Shown here: one piece after another, positions 39,558 through 48,473 of the stretch | Layout of the letters: each line of letters starts with the position of its first letter | How positions within the stretch are numbered: the first letter of the stretch is position 1 | Notes under the pieces: model-generated | Seen by the model: the letters and a program-made list of their open reading frames with translations, nothing else | Database searches by the model: none | Told to the model about the DNA's origin: nothing | Assembly: GCF_023149135.1 (NCBI RefSeq) | Contig: NZ_JAIWJX010000002.1 | Coordinates: forward strand, 1,922,001 to 1,986,000 | From: Fictibacillus marinisediminis | Lineage (GTDB): Bacteria; Bacillota; Bacilli; Bacillales; Fictibacillaceae | DNA: 64,000 nucleotides | Reading direction: 5' to 3' | Made by a program: the position numbers and the translations under genes

Positions 39558-39832
39558 TTGGTTTCCTGACGGTTGAATGTTTCATCTATGAATCGCATTC
39601 ACTAAAGGATAAACGCTCGGTAGTTAAAAAGATCGTTACTCGGTTAAGGCAGCAATTTAATCTTGCTGTCTCCGAGACCGACTTTCATGATTTATGGCAG
39701 AGAGCTGAACTTGGAATTGTAACCATCTCTAAGGACAAACTAATTGTAGAACAGGAACTTCAGAAAGCGATCAAGCTGATTAGCAGCATTCCTGAGCTGG
39801 AAGTGACAACAACTGCAATAGAGTGGTTATAA
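39554..39832 (+). CDS. ylxP: YlxP, DUF503 family protein
   Basis: A 92-residue protein of the DUF503/YlxP family, conserved between infB and rbfA in Bacillota; function unknown, presumably linked to ribosome assembly or translation by context. Visible family segments: [20 protein letters not shown] near the N-terminus and [16 protein letters not shown] in the middle. The ATG overlaps the infB stop as ATGA, so translation is probably coupled. Confidence 0.94.
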   Translation: MIGFLTVECFIYESHSLKDKRSVVKKIVTRLRQQFNLAVSETDFHDLWQRAELGIVTISKDKLIVEQELQKAIKLISSIPELEVTTTAIEWL

Positions 39833-39858
39833 TGTACAGATAGAAACGGGGTGGAAGA

Positions 39859-40212
39859 ATGAGCAAAATCCGATCCAATCGCATTGGAGAACAAATGAAG
39901 AAAGAACTTGGCGATATTATTGGCCGGAAGCTAAAAGATCCCCGCATTGGCTTTGTAACTGTAACAGGTGTTGAAGTAACGGGAGATTTACAGCAGGCAA
40001 CTGTTTATATTTCCGTGTTTGGAGATGATGCACAAAAAGAACAGACACTTCGTGGTCTGGCAAAAGCATCAGGTTTTATCCGAACTGAGATCGGCAAACG
40101 AATCCGATTGCGCAAAACGCCGGAAATTTCTTTTAAATTCGATGAATCCATCGAATATGGAAGCCGAATTGAAACATTGCTGACTGATATAAAAGGTTCT
40201 GATGAGGAATAG
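39859..40212 (+). CDS. rbfA: Ribosome-binding factor A
   Basis: RbfA helps late 16S rRNA folding in the 30S subunit and is important in cold. The 117-residue KH-fold protein has [20 protein letters not shown] at the start and the signature [20 protein letters not shown] followed by DESIEYG. Strong GGGGTGG ribosome binding site. Followed by a terminator-like hairpin. Confidence 0.97.
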   Translation: MSKIRSNRIGEQMKKELGDIIGRKLKDPRIGFVTVTGVEVTGDLQQATVYISVFGDDAQKEQTLRGLAKASGFIRTEIGKRIRLRKTPEISFKFDESIEYGSRIETLLTDIKGSDEE

Positions 40213-40222
40213 TGATTACAAA

Positions 40223-40264
40223 AAGAGATAGACAGGCCGCGGTTTGTCTGTCTCTTCTTTTTTC
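40223..40264 (+). terminator. Terminator-like hairpin between rbfA and truB
   Basis: An 11-pair stem AGAGATAGACA/TGTCTGTCTCT (one T-G pair) encloses a 10-base loop and is followed by CTTTTTT. It lies only 22 bases before the truB start and no promoter fits in between, so truB must rely on read-through. Likely a partial terminator or attenuator. Confidence 0.8.
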
Positions 40265-40285
40265 ATGCAGATAGGTGGTAAGAAT

Positions 40286-41209
40286 ATGCCGGCACACCAG
40301 CCAGAGGGCGTTTTGCCTTTATTAAAGCCTGCAGGAATGACATCTCATGACTGTGTGGCAAAGTTAAGGAAAATTTTAAAAACAAAAAAAGTAGGTCATA
40401 CCGGAACCTTAGACCCTGAGGTGACTGGGGTTCTTCCGGTCTGTGTCGGAAGAGGCACAAAGATTGCCCAATATATGGCCGATTATCCGAAAGCATACGA
40501 AGCGGAAGCTACGATAGGCAAAGCAACGGCTACTGAAGATGCTCATGGAGAAACCGTTGAAACAAAAGAAGTTCCCGGAGAGATCCGTGCTGAGCAGGTT
40601 GAAGCAGTCTTACAGTCTTTTAAGGGGATTATCCAGCAGGTTCCTCCCATGTTTTCTGCTGTGAAAATTAATGGTAAAAAGCTTTATCAATATGCCCGTG
40701 AAGGGATCGAAGTGGAGCGTCCTGTCCGTGAAGCAAACATTTACGAACTCAAGCTTCTCTCACATGATCGTCAATTTCCGGGACCTTACCCTGCCTTCTC
40801 GTTTTTTGTAAGATGCAGCAAAGGAACCTATATCAGAACCCTGGCGGTAGATATGGGCAGAAAATTGGGCTATCCTGCACATATGTCCAAATTGGTGCGG
40901 GTAGCTTCAGGTCCGTTTCAGCTAAAGGACTGCTATACCTTTGAGGAAATAGAGACAGCCGCAGAAAACGGGACGATCGCTGAGCTGTTTCTGCCCATTG
41001 AAAAGGCGATAGGCCACTTTGAGTCCATCGTCGCTGATGAAGAGATGGAACGCAGGATCAAGCACGGATCCGTACTGCCTATGGCAAAAGATGTGCAAAA
41101 TAACAGGTTTGCCGTTTATAATGAAAAAGGGCAGTGCCTTGCGATCTATAAACAGCATCCCGATAAACCTCATTTAATGAAACCAGAAAAAATTTTAGCC
41201 GTAGAGTAA
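40286..41209 (+). CDS. truB: tRNA pseudouridine(55) synthase TruB
   Basis: TruB makes pseudouridine 55 in the T-loop of tRNAs. The 307-residue product has the catalytic Asp43 in HTGTLDPEVTGVLPVCVG, and the conserved SAVKINGKKLYQYAREGIEV and RCSKGTYIRTLAVDMG segments. The start chosen is the ATG 7 bases after AGGTGG; upstream in-frame codons lie inside the terminator hairpin. Adjacent ribF is the usual neighbour. Confidence 0.96.
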   Translation: MPAHQPEGVLPLLKPAGMTSHDCVAKLRKILKTKKVGHTGTLDPEVTGVLPVCVGRGTKIAQYMADYPKAYEAEATIGKATATEDAHGETVETKEVPGEIRAEQVEAVLQSFKGIIQQVPPMFSAVKINGKKLYQYAREGIEVERPVREANIYELKLLSHDRQFPGPYPAFSFFVRCSKGTYIRTLAVDMGRKLGYPAHMSKLVRVASGPFQLKDCYTFEEIETAAENGTIAELFLPIEKAIGHFESIVADEEMERRIKHGSVLPMAKDVQNNRFAVYNEKGQCLAIYKQHPDKPHLMKPEKILAVE

Positions 41210-41233
41210 GGCAAAGAGTTAGAAGGTGGATTT

Positions 41234-42172
41234 TTGAAAACAATTACACTGTCACATCCTCATCAGCTGAATATGAACGAACTTCCCCCAACAGTTATGG
41301 CTCTGGGGTATTTCGACGGTATTCATAAAGGACATCAGAAAGTGATCGGAACTGCGGCTGAAATTGCCAAAGAGAAAAAAGCGGTATCAGCAGTGATGTC
41401 GTTTCATCCGCATCCCTCTGTTGTTTTAGGGAAGAAAGAAGCACATGTATCCTATTTAACGCCTCTGGAGAAGAAAGAAGCCCTGCTTCGTGATATGGGC
41501 ATTGACATCTTCTATCTGGTGGAGTTCAATGAAGAATTTGCTTCACTCGCACCGCTGACGTTCATACAGGAATACTTGATAGGTCTTAACGTCAGTCATG
41601 TAGTCGCGGGCTTCGATTATACGTACGGAAAGTTCGGAAAAGGAGATATGGCCAAGATGGCGGAGTATGCCAATGGCCAATTTTCACAGACAGTCATTGG
41701 AAAAATGCAGATCAATGGCCAGAAAATAAGTTCGACCTTGATTCGAAACCTTCTAAAGGAAGGTGCGGTTGATCAGATCCCTGAATATCTTGGCAGGCCT
41801 TATTCCATCACAGGTATGGTAATCCACGGTGAGAGCAGGGGGACTTCCATCGGATTTCCCACTGCGAACATCAGCAGCAGCGCAGATTTCCTCATTCCTG
41901 TGAATGGAGTATATATCGTGCAGGTCAAGATCGGAGATACGGTTTATAACGGAGTGGCGAACATTGGCAAGAAGCCGACTTTCCATGAAGACCGTGAAGC
42001 GTCGATTGAAGTTCACCTGTTTGATTTCTCTTCTAACATTTATGGGAAAACGGTTGAAGTTTCATGGCTGTCACGGATCCGTGATGAAAGAAAGTTTGAC
42101 TCAGTTGACAATCTTGTAAAGCAAATAGCTGCTGACAAACAGGCTGCCCTGGATTTTTTTTATGAAAAATAG
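41234..42172 (+). CDS. ribF: Bifunctional riboflavin kinase/FAD synthetase
   Basis: RibF (RibC in B. subtilis) converts riboflavin to FMN and then FAD. The 312-residue product has an N-terminal nucleotidyltransferase domain (ALGYFDGIHKGHQKVIG with the HxGH-type motif; VVAGFDYTYGKFGKGD) and a C-terminal kinase domain (GTSIGFPTANISSS; GVANIGKKPTF). The start is TTG behind AAGGTGGA. In B. subtilis this enzyme supplies the FMN that controls riboflavin genes through riboswitches. Confidence 0.97.
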   Translation: MKTITLSHPHQLNMNELPPTVMALGYFDGIHKGHQKVIGTAAEIAKEKKAVSAVMSFHPHPSVVLGKKEAHVSYLTPLEKKEALLRDMGIDIFYLVEFNEEFASLAPLTFIQEYLIGLNVSHVVAGFDYTYGKFGKGDMAKMAEYANGQFSQTVIGKMQINGQKISSTLIRNLLKEGAVDQIPEYLGRPYSITGMVIHGESRGTSIGFPTANISSSADFLIPVNGVYIVQVKIGDTVYNGVANIGKKPTFHEDREASIEVHLFDFSSNIYGKTVEVSWLSRIRDERKFDSVDNLVKQIAADKQAALDFFYEK

Positions 42173-42180
42173 GGTTACTC

Positions 42181-42209
42181 TTGCAATATCCTTAAAAAAG
42201 AGGTAATCT
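42181..42209 (+). promoter_or_regulatory. Predicted sigma-A promoter for rpsO
   Basis: TTGCAA, a 17-base spacer and TAATCT lie just downstream of ribF. The predicted transcript would begin about 100 bases before rpsO and include the folded leader. Confidence 0.6.
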
Positions 42210-42237
42210 AATATTTGTACTTCATTGTACACTAAAA

Positions 42238-42299
42238 AAACCGCTGCTTGGCATCGCGATTTCACCGACGCATGCTCGGTTGCCGGGGTTTATATTTCA
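42238..42299 (+). promoter_or_regulatory. Candidate S15 autoregulatory leader of rpsO
   Basis: The leader can fold with outer stem AAACC/GGTTT, middle stem GGCA/TGCC and hairpin ACCGA-CGCATGC-TCGGT (42264-42280), leaving a GC-rich internal region near TCGCG. S15 is known to bind structured leaders of its own mRNA in Geobacillus and other bacteria, usually a junction that mimics its 16S rRNA site. The fold here is inferred by eye. Confidence 0.5.
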
Positions 42300-42314
42300 A
42301 AGGAGGTGAACAGG

Positions 42315-42584
42315 ATGGCAATTTCTCAAGAACGTAAAAATGAACTGATTGGCGAGTACAAAACTCATGATCTTGATACAGGATCTCCAGAAGTTCAGAT
42401 CGCTATCCTTACAGAGCAGATTAACACTCTTAATGACCATTTACGTACCCATAAGAAAGATCACCACTCACGCCGTGGTCTTTTGAAAATGGTAGGTAAG
42501 CGCCGTAACTTGCTAACATATCTTCGTAACAAAGATATTACGCGTTATCGTGAGCTTATCAATAAGCTTGGATTACGTCGTTAA
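42315..42584 (+). CDS. rpsO: 30S ribosomal protein S15
   Basis: Ribosomal protein uS15, a primary 16S rRNA binding protein of the 30S platform. The 89-residue product matches the family exactly, with [40 protein letters not shown] and the C-terminal [12 protein letters not shown]. The start is ATG after the very strong AAAGGAGGTGA; the open frame upstream covers the untranslated leader. Confidence 0.99.
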   Translation: MAISQERKNELIGEYKTHDLDTGSPEVQIAILTEQINTLNDHLRTHKKDHHSRRGLLKMVGKRRNLLTYLRNKDITRYRELINKLGLRR

Positions 42585-42588
42585 TCGG

Positions 42589-42618
42589 AAAAAGCGGGAA
42601 AATTTTCCCGCTTTTTTT
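42589..42618 (+). terminator. Rho-independent terminator after rpsO
   Basis: A perfect palindrome, AAAGCGGGAAAA followed by TTTTCCCGCTTT, then further T residues. Strong intrinsic terminator. Confidence 0.93.
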
Positions 42619-42679
42619 CTGTAAAAAAACCCATACATAAAAGATTGGCTGTATACTGGAAGAAGAAGCCTAGTTTTCC

Positions 42680-42709
42680 TTTTTAGGAAAGATGTGTTTA
42701 GGATATAAT
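42680..42709 (+). promoter_or_regulatory. Possible promoter for pnp
   Basis: A TATAAT at 42704-42709 lies 47 bases before the pnp start. No good -35 is seen at 17 bases; the region instead holds a small hairpin TTTCCT-TTTT-AGGAAA (42675-42690). A promoter is expected because rpsO ends in a strong terminator. Confidence 0.5.
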
Positions 42710-42756
42710 ATAGACATAAATTATTTGTTTTATTGTCGAGAGGAGTACCAAAAGAA

Positions 42757-44877
42757 ATGGAACAAGAGAAACGTATTTTTTCTATGGACTGGGCAGGCAG
42801 AGAACTGTCATTCGAAATTGGAAACCTTGCAAAGCAAGCTAACGGAGCGGTATTCGTACGTTACGGAGATACAGCAGTGCTTTCAACAGCAGTAGCTTCT
42901 AAAGAGCCGAAAAATTTAAGCTTTTTCCCGCTGACTGTCAACTACGAAGAACGCCTTTATGCAGTTGGTAAGATTCCTGGAGGGTTTATTAAACGTGAAG
43001 GAAGGCCTAGTGAGAAAGCGATTCTAGCCAGCCGCCTCATTGACCGTCCAATCCGTCCGCTGTTTGCTGACGGCTTCAGAAATGAAGTTCAAGTAGTGAG
43101 CACGGTAATGAGCGTGGATCAAAATTGTTCTTCTGAAATGGCAGCGATGATCGGATCATCTCTCGCGTTATCAATATCTAACATTCCTTTTGAAGGACCG
43201 ATTGCAGGTGTGACCATCGGACGCATTGACGGCCAATTTGTTGTGAACCCAACAATCGAAGAAAATGAAAAAAGTGATATCAACTTAATCGTGGCAGGTA
43301 CGAAAGAAGCCATCAACATGGTTGAAGCAGGAGCGAAAGAAGTTCCTGAGGAAGTGATGCTCGAAGCAATCATGTTCGCCCATGAAGAAATTAAAAAGCT
43401 GATCGCTTTCCAAGAAAAGATTGTAGAGGAACTTGGGAAAGAAAAGATGGAAGTACAGCTTCACCAGGTCGATCAGGAATTGGTTGAAGAAGTCCGCAGC
43501 TTTATTGCTGCAGATTTAACAGCGGCTGTCAGTGTTTTTGATAAACAGGAAAGACAGACTGCTCTTGATGAATTGAAAAATAGAGTTGTCGCTCATTACG
43601 AAGAAACTGACGAGGAAAAAGTAAATGAAGCGAAAGAAGTTCTTCAGCTTCTCATTAAAGGAGAAGTCCGCCGCTTAATTCTCAAGGAAAAAATTCGTCC
43701 TGACGGCAGAAAGAGCAACGAGATCCGCCCATTGTCTTCAGATGTCAGCCTTCTCGCACGCACGCACGGATCCGGTTTGTTCACCCGCGGACAAACTCAA
43801 GCTTTAAGTGTATGTACACTTGGAGCTCTTGGTGATGTTCAGGTGCTTGACGGATTGGGAGTTGAAGAATCAAAACGCTTTATGCATCAATATAACTTCC
43901 CTCCATTTAGTGTCGGCGAGACAGGCTTTATGAGGGGCCCGGGTCGAAGAGAAATCGGACATGGAGCACTTGGGGAACGTGCACTTGAGGCTGTCATTCC
44001 TTCTGAAGAATCCTTCCCATATACAATTCGTCTTGTGTCTGAAGTCCTTGAATCCAATGGATCAACTTCACAGGCGAGCATCTGTGCCAGCACCCTGGCG
44101 ATGATGGATGCAGGTGTTCCGATTAAAGCACCGGTTGCAGGAATCGCTATGGGATTGGTCAGCGACGGAGAAGATGTGACCGTTCTTACTGATATTCAGG
44201 GAATGGAAGACCATCTGGGAGATATGGACTTTAAAGTTGCCGGTACGTCAAAAGGTGTAACGGCACTGCAAATGGATATTAAAATCTCAGGTATCAACCG
44301 TGAAATTTTGGAACAGGCGTTAACGCAAGCAAAAGATGGCCGTCTGCATATTCTTTCTTCCATGATGGAAACACTGAATCAGCCTAGAAAAGAGCTATCT
44401 GCTTACGCACCTAAGATTGTTACAATGAAAATCAATCCTGATAAGATCAGAGATGTTATCGGGCCGAGCGGAAAAGTCATTAATAAAATTATTGAAGAAA
44501 CCGGCGTGAAAATTGATATCGAACAAGATGGTACGGTATTCATTGCTTCTGCTGATCAGACCATGAACGAGAAAGCACAAAAAATTATTGCTGATCTGGT
44601 CCGTGAAGTTCAAGTCGGCGAGTACTATGACGGTAAAGTAAAACGAATTGAAAAGTTCGGTGCTTTCGTTGAATTGTTCGCTGGCAAAGATGGACTGGTT
44701 CATATTTCAGAACTTGCAGAAGAAAGAATCGGAAAAGTGGAAGACGTTGTGAAATTAGGCGATGTGATCCGCGTCAAGGTGACAGAGATTGATAACCAGG
44801 GACGTGTCAACCTTTCCCGAAAAGTCGTTTTAAAAGAACAGAAAAAAGAACAAGAACAAAAGAACAGCGAACAATAA
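42757..44877 (+). CDS. pnp: Polynucleotide phosphorylase
   Basis: PNPase is a phosphorolytic 3'-5' exoribonuclease, the main one for mRNA decay in Bacillus. The 706-residue product has two RNase PH domains (first with [20 protein letters not shown]; second with [20 protein letters not shown] and [19 protein letters not shown]), a linker helical domain, a KH domain ([20 protein letters not shown]) and an S1 domain ([19 protein letters not shown]). The ATG gives the usual N-terminus; AGGAG lies a rather long 12 bases upstream. Confidence 0.98.
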   Translation: MEQEKRIFSMDWAGRELSFEIGNLAKQANGAVFVRYGDTAVLSTAVASKEPKNLSFFPLTVNYEERLYAVGKIPGGFIKREGRPSEKAILASRLIDRPIRPLFADGFRNEVQVVSTVMSVDQNCSSEMAAMIGSSLALSISNIPFEGPIAGVTIGRIDGQFVVNPTIEENEKSDINLIVAGTKEAINMVEAGAKEVPEEVMLEAIMFAHEEIKKLIAFQEKIVEELGKEKMEVQLHQVDQELVEEVRSFIAADLTAAVSVFDKQERQTALDELKNRVVAHYEETDEEKVNEAKEVLQLLIKGEVRRLILKEKIRPDGRKSNEIRPLSSDVSLLARTHGSGLFTRGQTQALSVCTLGALGDVQVLDGLGVEESKRFMHQYNFPPFSVGETGFMRGPGRREIGHGALGERALEAVIPSEESFPYTIRLVSEVLESNGSTSQASICASTLAMMDAGVPIKAPVAGIAMGLVSDGEDVTVLTDIQGMEDHLGDMDFKVAGTSKGVTALQMDIKISGINREILEQALTQAKDGRLHILSSMMETLNQPRKELSAYAPKIVTMKINPDKIRDVIGPSGKVINKIIEETGVKIDIEQDGTVFIASADQTMNEKAQKIIADLVREVQVGEYYDGKVKRIEKFGAFVELFAGKDGLVHISELAEERIGKVEDVVKLGDVIRVKVTEIDNQGRVNLSRKVVLKEQKKEQEQKNSEQ

Positions 44878-44903
44878 AAAACCGGTTTAACCGGTTTTTT
44901 TTT
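44876..44903 (+). terminator. Rho-independent terminator after pnp
   Basis: AAACCGG and CCGGTTT pair around TTTAA and run into nine T. It starts within a few bases of the pnp stop codon. Confidence 0.9.
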
Positions 44904-44976
44904 ATGGCTTTCACCGATTTGGCGATGTTCTAACAAGCCATTGCTGGACATACCCTTTTTACAGGAGGGGAGTTCA

Positions 44977-45960
44977 ATGAAAAGAAATCTGCTGCATGTG
45001 AGTATGTTTATTCTAATAATTGGAGTAACTGTCGGGACGGTGCAAAATCCGTTTACCTCCACCTATTTAGATAGTATGAAAGCACAGACAACAATGGTGT
45101 CTAAGATGCAGGACAACAGTTTATTTGAACAGCTGCAAAAAAAGGCCGGTGAAGTAAACAAACCGCCGATCAATGCAGCCGTGGACAGAGTGTGGAAAGC
45201 TGTACCGGGATACAATGGCGTTGAACTGGATATCGATGCTTCTTATAAAAAGATGAGAGGTTTAAAAACCATTGATGATAAGAAACTCGTTTTTAAGCAG
45301 ATTCCTCCTAAAGTAAAACTGAACGATCTGCCGCCATCCCCTATATACAAGGGAAATCCTGAAAAACCGATGGTGAGCCTGCTGGTCAATGTGGCTTGGG
45401 GTAACGAATACTTGCCAAAACTGCTGAAGACGATGAAGGAAGCTCATGTCCATTCTACGTTCTTTCTTGATGGATCCTGGGTGAAGAAAAACCCTAGTCT
45501 AGCAAAAATGATCCTGGATGAAGGCCATGAGATCGGAAATCATGCGTATACCCACCCGGATCTGAAGAAAATGACCAATGAGCGAATCAAGGATGAGCTA
45601 TCGAGCACAAACCGTGTGATAGAAGCAACGCTTGGAAAAAAAAGAATACCGAAGTGGTTTGCTCCGCCTAGCGGAAGCTACAGAGATGATGTCGTGAAGA
45701 TCGCTGCAGAGCAGAAGATGAAAACCATTCTTTGGACCGTAGACACCGTTGACTGGAGGAACCCGGATCCAGGCAGGATGGCGGAATCTGTTGTAAAAAA
45801 AGTGCATCCAGGTGCAATGGTGCTCATGCATCCGACGTCTTCAACAGCGGATGGCCTGAAACGGATAATAGGAGGCATTAAAGCCAAAGGTTATTCGATC
45901 GGAACCGTATCCGATCTTATGAATGAACAGCGGATGATAACTAAACCTCCAGTAAAATAA
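44977..45960 (+). CDS. ylxY: YlxY, polysaccharide deacetylase-like protein
   Basis: A 327-residue NodB-homology (CE4) protein with an N-terminal signal/anchor (residues ~5-22, HVSMFILIIGVTVGTV), likely exported or membrane-bound. NodB motif 2 (GHEIGNHAYTHPDL), motif 3 (PPSGSYRDD), motif 4 (DTVDWRNPD) and motif 5 (VLMHPTSST) are present. Motif 1, normally TFDDGP with the catalytic Asp, reads VNVAWGNEY, so deacetylase activity is doubtful; other proteins at this locus appear similar. Relatives include sporulation polysaccharide deacetylases. The start is ATG after CAGGAGGGG. Confidence 0.92.
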   Translation: MKRNLLHVSMFILIIGVTVGTVQNPFTSTYLDSMKAQTTMVSKMQDNSLFEQLQKKAGEVNKPPINAAVDRVWKAVPGYNGVELDIDASYKKMRGLKTIDDKKLVFKQIPPKVKLNDLPPSPIYKGNPEKPMVSLLVNVAWGNEYLPKLLKTMKEAHVHSTFFLDGSWVKKNPSLAKMILDEGHEIGNHAYTHPDLKKMTNERIKDELSSTNRVIEATLGKKRIPKWFAPPSGSYRDDVVKIAAEQKMKTILWTVDTVDWRNPDPGRMAESVVKKVHPGAMVLMHPTSSTADGLKRIIGGIKAKGYSIGTVSDLMNEQRMITKPPVK

Positions 45961-45965
45961 CAATG

Positions 45966-45994
45966 TTGTATGATAGTTATGTTAATGGTATATT
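45966..45994 (+). promoter_or_regulatory. Predicted sigma-A promoter for mlpA
   Basis: TTGTAT, a 17-base spacer and TATATT with TG extension (TGGTATATT), located 53 bases before the mlpA start. A strong match to the vegetative consensus. Confidence 0.75.
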
Positions 45995-46046
45995 GTTCCT
46001 ATGAGAACGGTTGATCGAGATGGAATACAGCTAGGAGGAAATAAGT

Positions 46047-47285
46047 TTGATTATTAGACATTCGTGTCCAAACGGCGTGAGAGTCGTCTTGGAAAAAATT
46101 CCAACCGTACGTTCCGTTGCCATCGGTGTTTGGATCGGTACCGGATCACGGTTTGAAGTTCCCGAAAACAATGGGGTTTCCCACTTTTTGGAGCATATGT
46201 TCTTCAAGGGGACAACAAGCCGCAGTGCAAGGGAGATCGCAGAATCATTTGACAGCATCGGCGGCCAAGTCAATGCGTTTACATCAAAAGAATATACATG
46301 TTACTATGCAAAAGTTCTCGATACCCATGCACCCAGGGCCCTTAATGTCCTGTCTGACATGTTCTTCAACTCTACATTCGACGAACAGGAACTTTTAAAA
46401 GAGAAAAACGTCGTTCTTGAAGAGATAAAAATGTATGAAGATACTCCGGATGATATCGTGCATGACCTATTAAGCAGAGCGAGCTTTCACCAGCATTCAC
46501 TAGGGTATCCGATCCTCGGGACAGAGAATACCTTAAATACATTTAATGGTAAAACGCTCCGTGATTATATGGCTGATTACTATACACCGGAAAACGTTGT
46601 GGTCTCTGTAGCGGGCAACGTTGACGAAAGTTTTATTAAAGAGGTTGAAAACTTGTTCGGCGGTTACTCCGGTACTCTAGCCGATTCGAACATCCAGGCA
46701 CCGCTTTTCCACAGTGAAAAGCTGGCAAGAAAAAAAGAAACAGAACAAGCGCATCTGTGCCTGGGCTTTCCGGGACTGTCATTGAAAGATCCGGATACGT
46801 TCTCGCTGATCGTTTTGAACAATATTTTCGGTTCCAGCATGAGCAGCAGGCTGTTCCAGGAAGTCCGTGAGCAGCGAGGCCTCGCTTATTCTGTCTTTTC
46901 ATACCACTCCGCATACAGGGACAATGGACTGTTTACCATTTATGGAGGTACCGCTCCGGCACAGCTTGATGAGCTGTACAATACCGTCCTGATGATCGTT
47001 GATGATCTTAAAGATAAAGGTATAACGGATAAAGAGCTATTGAACTCGAAAGAACAGATTAAAGGAAGCCTCATGCTCAGCCTCGAAAGTACGAACAGCA
47101 GAATGAGCAGGAACGGGAAGAATGAACTGATCTTAAACTATCACCGTTCTCTTGATGAAATGGTGCAGCTGATCGATGCTGTTTCAAAAGATAGCGTGGA
47201 CACATTGATTCATCGGATCTTCAGCAATGAATGTTCCGCATCGTTAGTGAGCCCGACAGGTGAACTCCCAAAAGGATTGCAATAA
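46047..47285 (+). CDS. mlpA: Processing protease-like M16 zinc metalloprotease MlpA (YmxG)
   Basis: An M16-family (mitochondrial processing peptidase-like) zinc protease. The 412-residue product has the inverted zinc motif HFLEH (H46, E49, H50; SHFLEHMFFKGTTSR) and the C-terminal M16 domain with VREQRGLAYSVFSYHSAY. B. subtilis MlpA has been linked to regulation of extracellular protease; its substrate is unclear. The start is TTG behind CTAGGAGGAAA. Ends in a strong terminator. Confidence 0.94.
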   Translation: MIIRHSCPNGVRVVLEKIPTVRSVAIGVWIGTGSRFEVPENNGVSHFLEHMFFKGTTSRSAREIAESFDSIGGQVNAFTSKEYTCYYAKVLDTHAPRALNVLSDMFFNSTFDEQELLKEKNVVLEEIKMYEDTPDDIVHDLLSRASFHQHSLGYPILGTENTLNTFNGKTLRDYMADYYTPENVVVSVAGNVDESFIKEVENLFGGYSGTLADSNIQAPLFHSEKLARKKETEQAHLCLGFPGLSLKDPDTFSLIVLNNIFGSSMSSRLFQEVREQRGLAYSVFSYHSAYRDNGLFTIYGGTAPAQLDELYNTVLMIVDDLKDKGITDKELLNSKEQIKGSLMLSLESTNSRMSRNGKNELILNYHRSLDEMVQLIDAVSKDSVDTLIHRIFSNECSASLVSPTGELPKGLQ

Positions 47286-47288
47286 TAG

Positions 47289-47318
47289 GCCTGCAGCATA
47301 TGCTGCAGGTTTTTTTAC
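47289..47318 (+). terminator. Rho-independent terminator after mlpA
   Basis: A perfect palindrome CCTGCAGCATATGCTGCAGG followed by seven T, 3 bases after the mlpA stop. Confidence 0.93.
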
Positions 47319-47573
47319 GTCGTTTTCCAAAGGAATCTCTTAAATTCGGGCTTGTCATTAGGTTGTCTAATCAATCCCAATTTTTATTTTTGAATATACT
47401 GTTGAGGTAAATGAGAAGCATGGCGAATGAAGGCTGAATAATAAATGGTTTGAATACTGTTGCATCCGAGTGAGTAGAGTCACCATCTGGGCAATGCGTT
47501 CATATGATGGTGTTGCGAACATGAACAAGGATTTCCCCTGTTTTTGCGGAGCAACAGAGAAAGGGGAGGAAGC
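47319..47573. other. Non-coding gap before spoVFA (no ymxH)
   Basis: In B. subtilis the small gene ymxH lies between mlpA and spoVFA. Here this stretch has no open frame with YmxH-like sequence and no recognisable remnant. It contains the candidate sporulation promoter and the spoVFA ribosome binding site. CCCCT at 47536-47540 could pair with the AGGGG of the spoVFA Shine-Dalgarno. Confidence 0.6.
47481..47509 (+). promoter_or_regulatory. Candidate sigma-K promoter for spoVFA-spoVFB
   Basis: CACC and CATATGATG are separated by 16 bases, close to the sigma-K pattern (AC at -35; CATAnnnTA at -10, with the last base mismatched). It is 65 bases before spoVFA. spoVF of B. subtilis is transcribed in the mother cell under sigma-K, which fits. 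Confidence 0.6.
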
Positions 47574-48473
47574 ATGTTAACTGACTTGCAAATTGCCATA
47601 TTTGGCGGTGATGCCAGACAGCTGGAGGTGATCCGCAAACTGACTGAACAAGGCGCCAACCTTGTACTGGTTGGGTTTGATCAGCTGGATCACGGGTTTA
47701 CCGGAGCCTCGAAAATGGATATTGGAGAAGTTGATTTTTCCAGACTGGATTGTATCGTACTGCCGGTCAATGGCACAGGTCCAAATGGTGAAATTGATAC
47801 CATTTTCTCAAATAAAAGTATTGTACTTACTTCCGCACATTTAAAGAAGACCCCGAAGCATTGCCATGTGTATTCAGGTATAACCAATGCTTACCTGAAT
47901 GGCATTATTGCAGAAAGCGGACGGGGGCATACACAGCTCTTCGAAAGAGATGATGTAGCCATCTACAACAGTATTCCGACAGTGGAAGGCACGCTTATGA
48001 TGGTGATTCAGAACACCGACACGACCATTCATAAATCAAATACGGTTGTCTTAGGTTTCGGCAGAGTCGGAATGAGTGTCGCAAGAGCGTTTGCGGCTCT
48101 TGGAGCAAAAGTAAAAGTGGGAGCTAGAAAACCGGAACATATAGCAAGGATCAGTGAAATGGGTTTTATACCTTTTCATCTCGATCATTTAAAAAAAGAA
48201 GTAATCGACACGGATGTTTGCATTAATACGATACCTTTTCAGATTGTGACGTCAGATATTATTTCAAAAATGCCAACCCATACGCTGATTATAGATCTGG
48301 CTTCCAAGCCCGGCGGAACAGATTTTAAATATGCCGAAAAAAGGGGCATAAAAGCCCTCCTTGCTCCTGGATTGCCGGGTATTGTTGCACCTAAGACGGC
48401 AGGACAGATTCTTGGAAATGTCCTTTCCCAATTAATGCAGGTAGAAATGGTTAATCGAAAGGGGAAAGCTTGA
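47574..48473 (+). CDS. spoVFA: Dipicolinate synthase subunit A
   Basis: SpoVFA (DpaA) with SpoVFB makes dipicolinic acid from 4-hydroxytetrahydrodipicolinate in the mother cell; the product is loaded into the spore core. The 299-residue protein has a Rossmann fold (NTVVLGFGRVGMSVARAFAA near residue 155) and the family sequences DQLDHGFTGASKMDI and IYNSIPTVEGTLMM. The start is ATG behind AGGGGAGG. It overlaps the spoVFB start region by one base. The substrate comes from dapA, two genes further on after asd and dapG. Confidence 0.97.
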   Translation: MLTDLQIAIFGGDARQLEVIRKLTEQGANLVLVGFDQLDHGFTGASKMDIGEVDFSRLDCIVLPVNGTGPNGEIDTIFSNKSIVLTSAHLKKTPKHCHVYSGITNAYLNGIIAESGRGHTQLFERDDVAIYNSIPTVEGTLMMVIQNTDTTIHKSNTVVLGFGRVGMSVARAFAALGAKVKVGARKPEHIARISEMGFIPFHLDHLKKEVIDTDVCINTIPFQIVTSDIISKMPTHTLIIDLASKPGGTDFKYAEKRGIKALLAPGLPGIVAPKTAGQILGNVLSQLMQVEMVNRKGKA

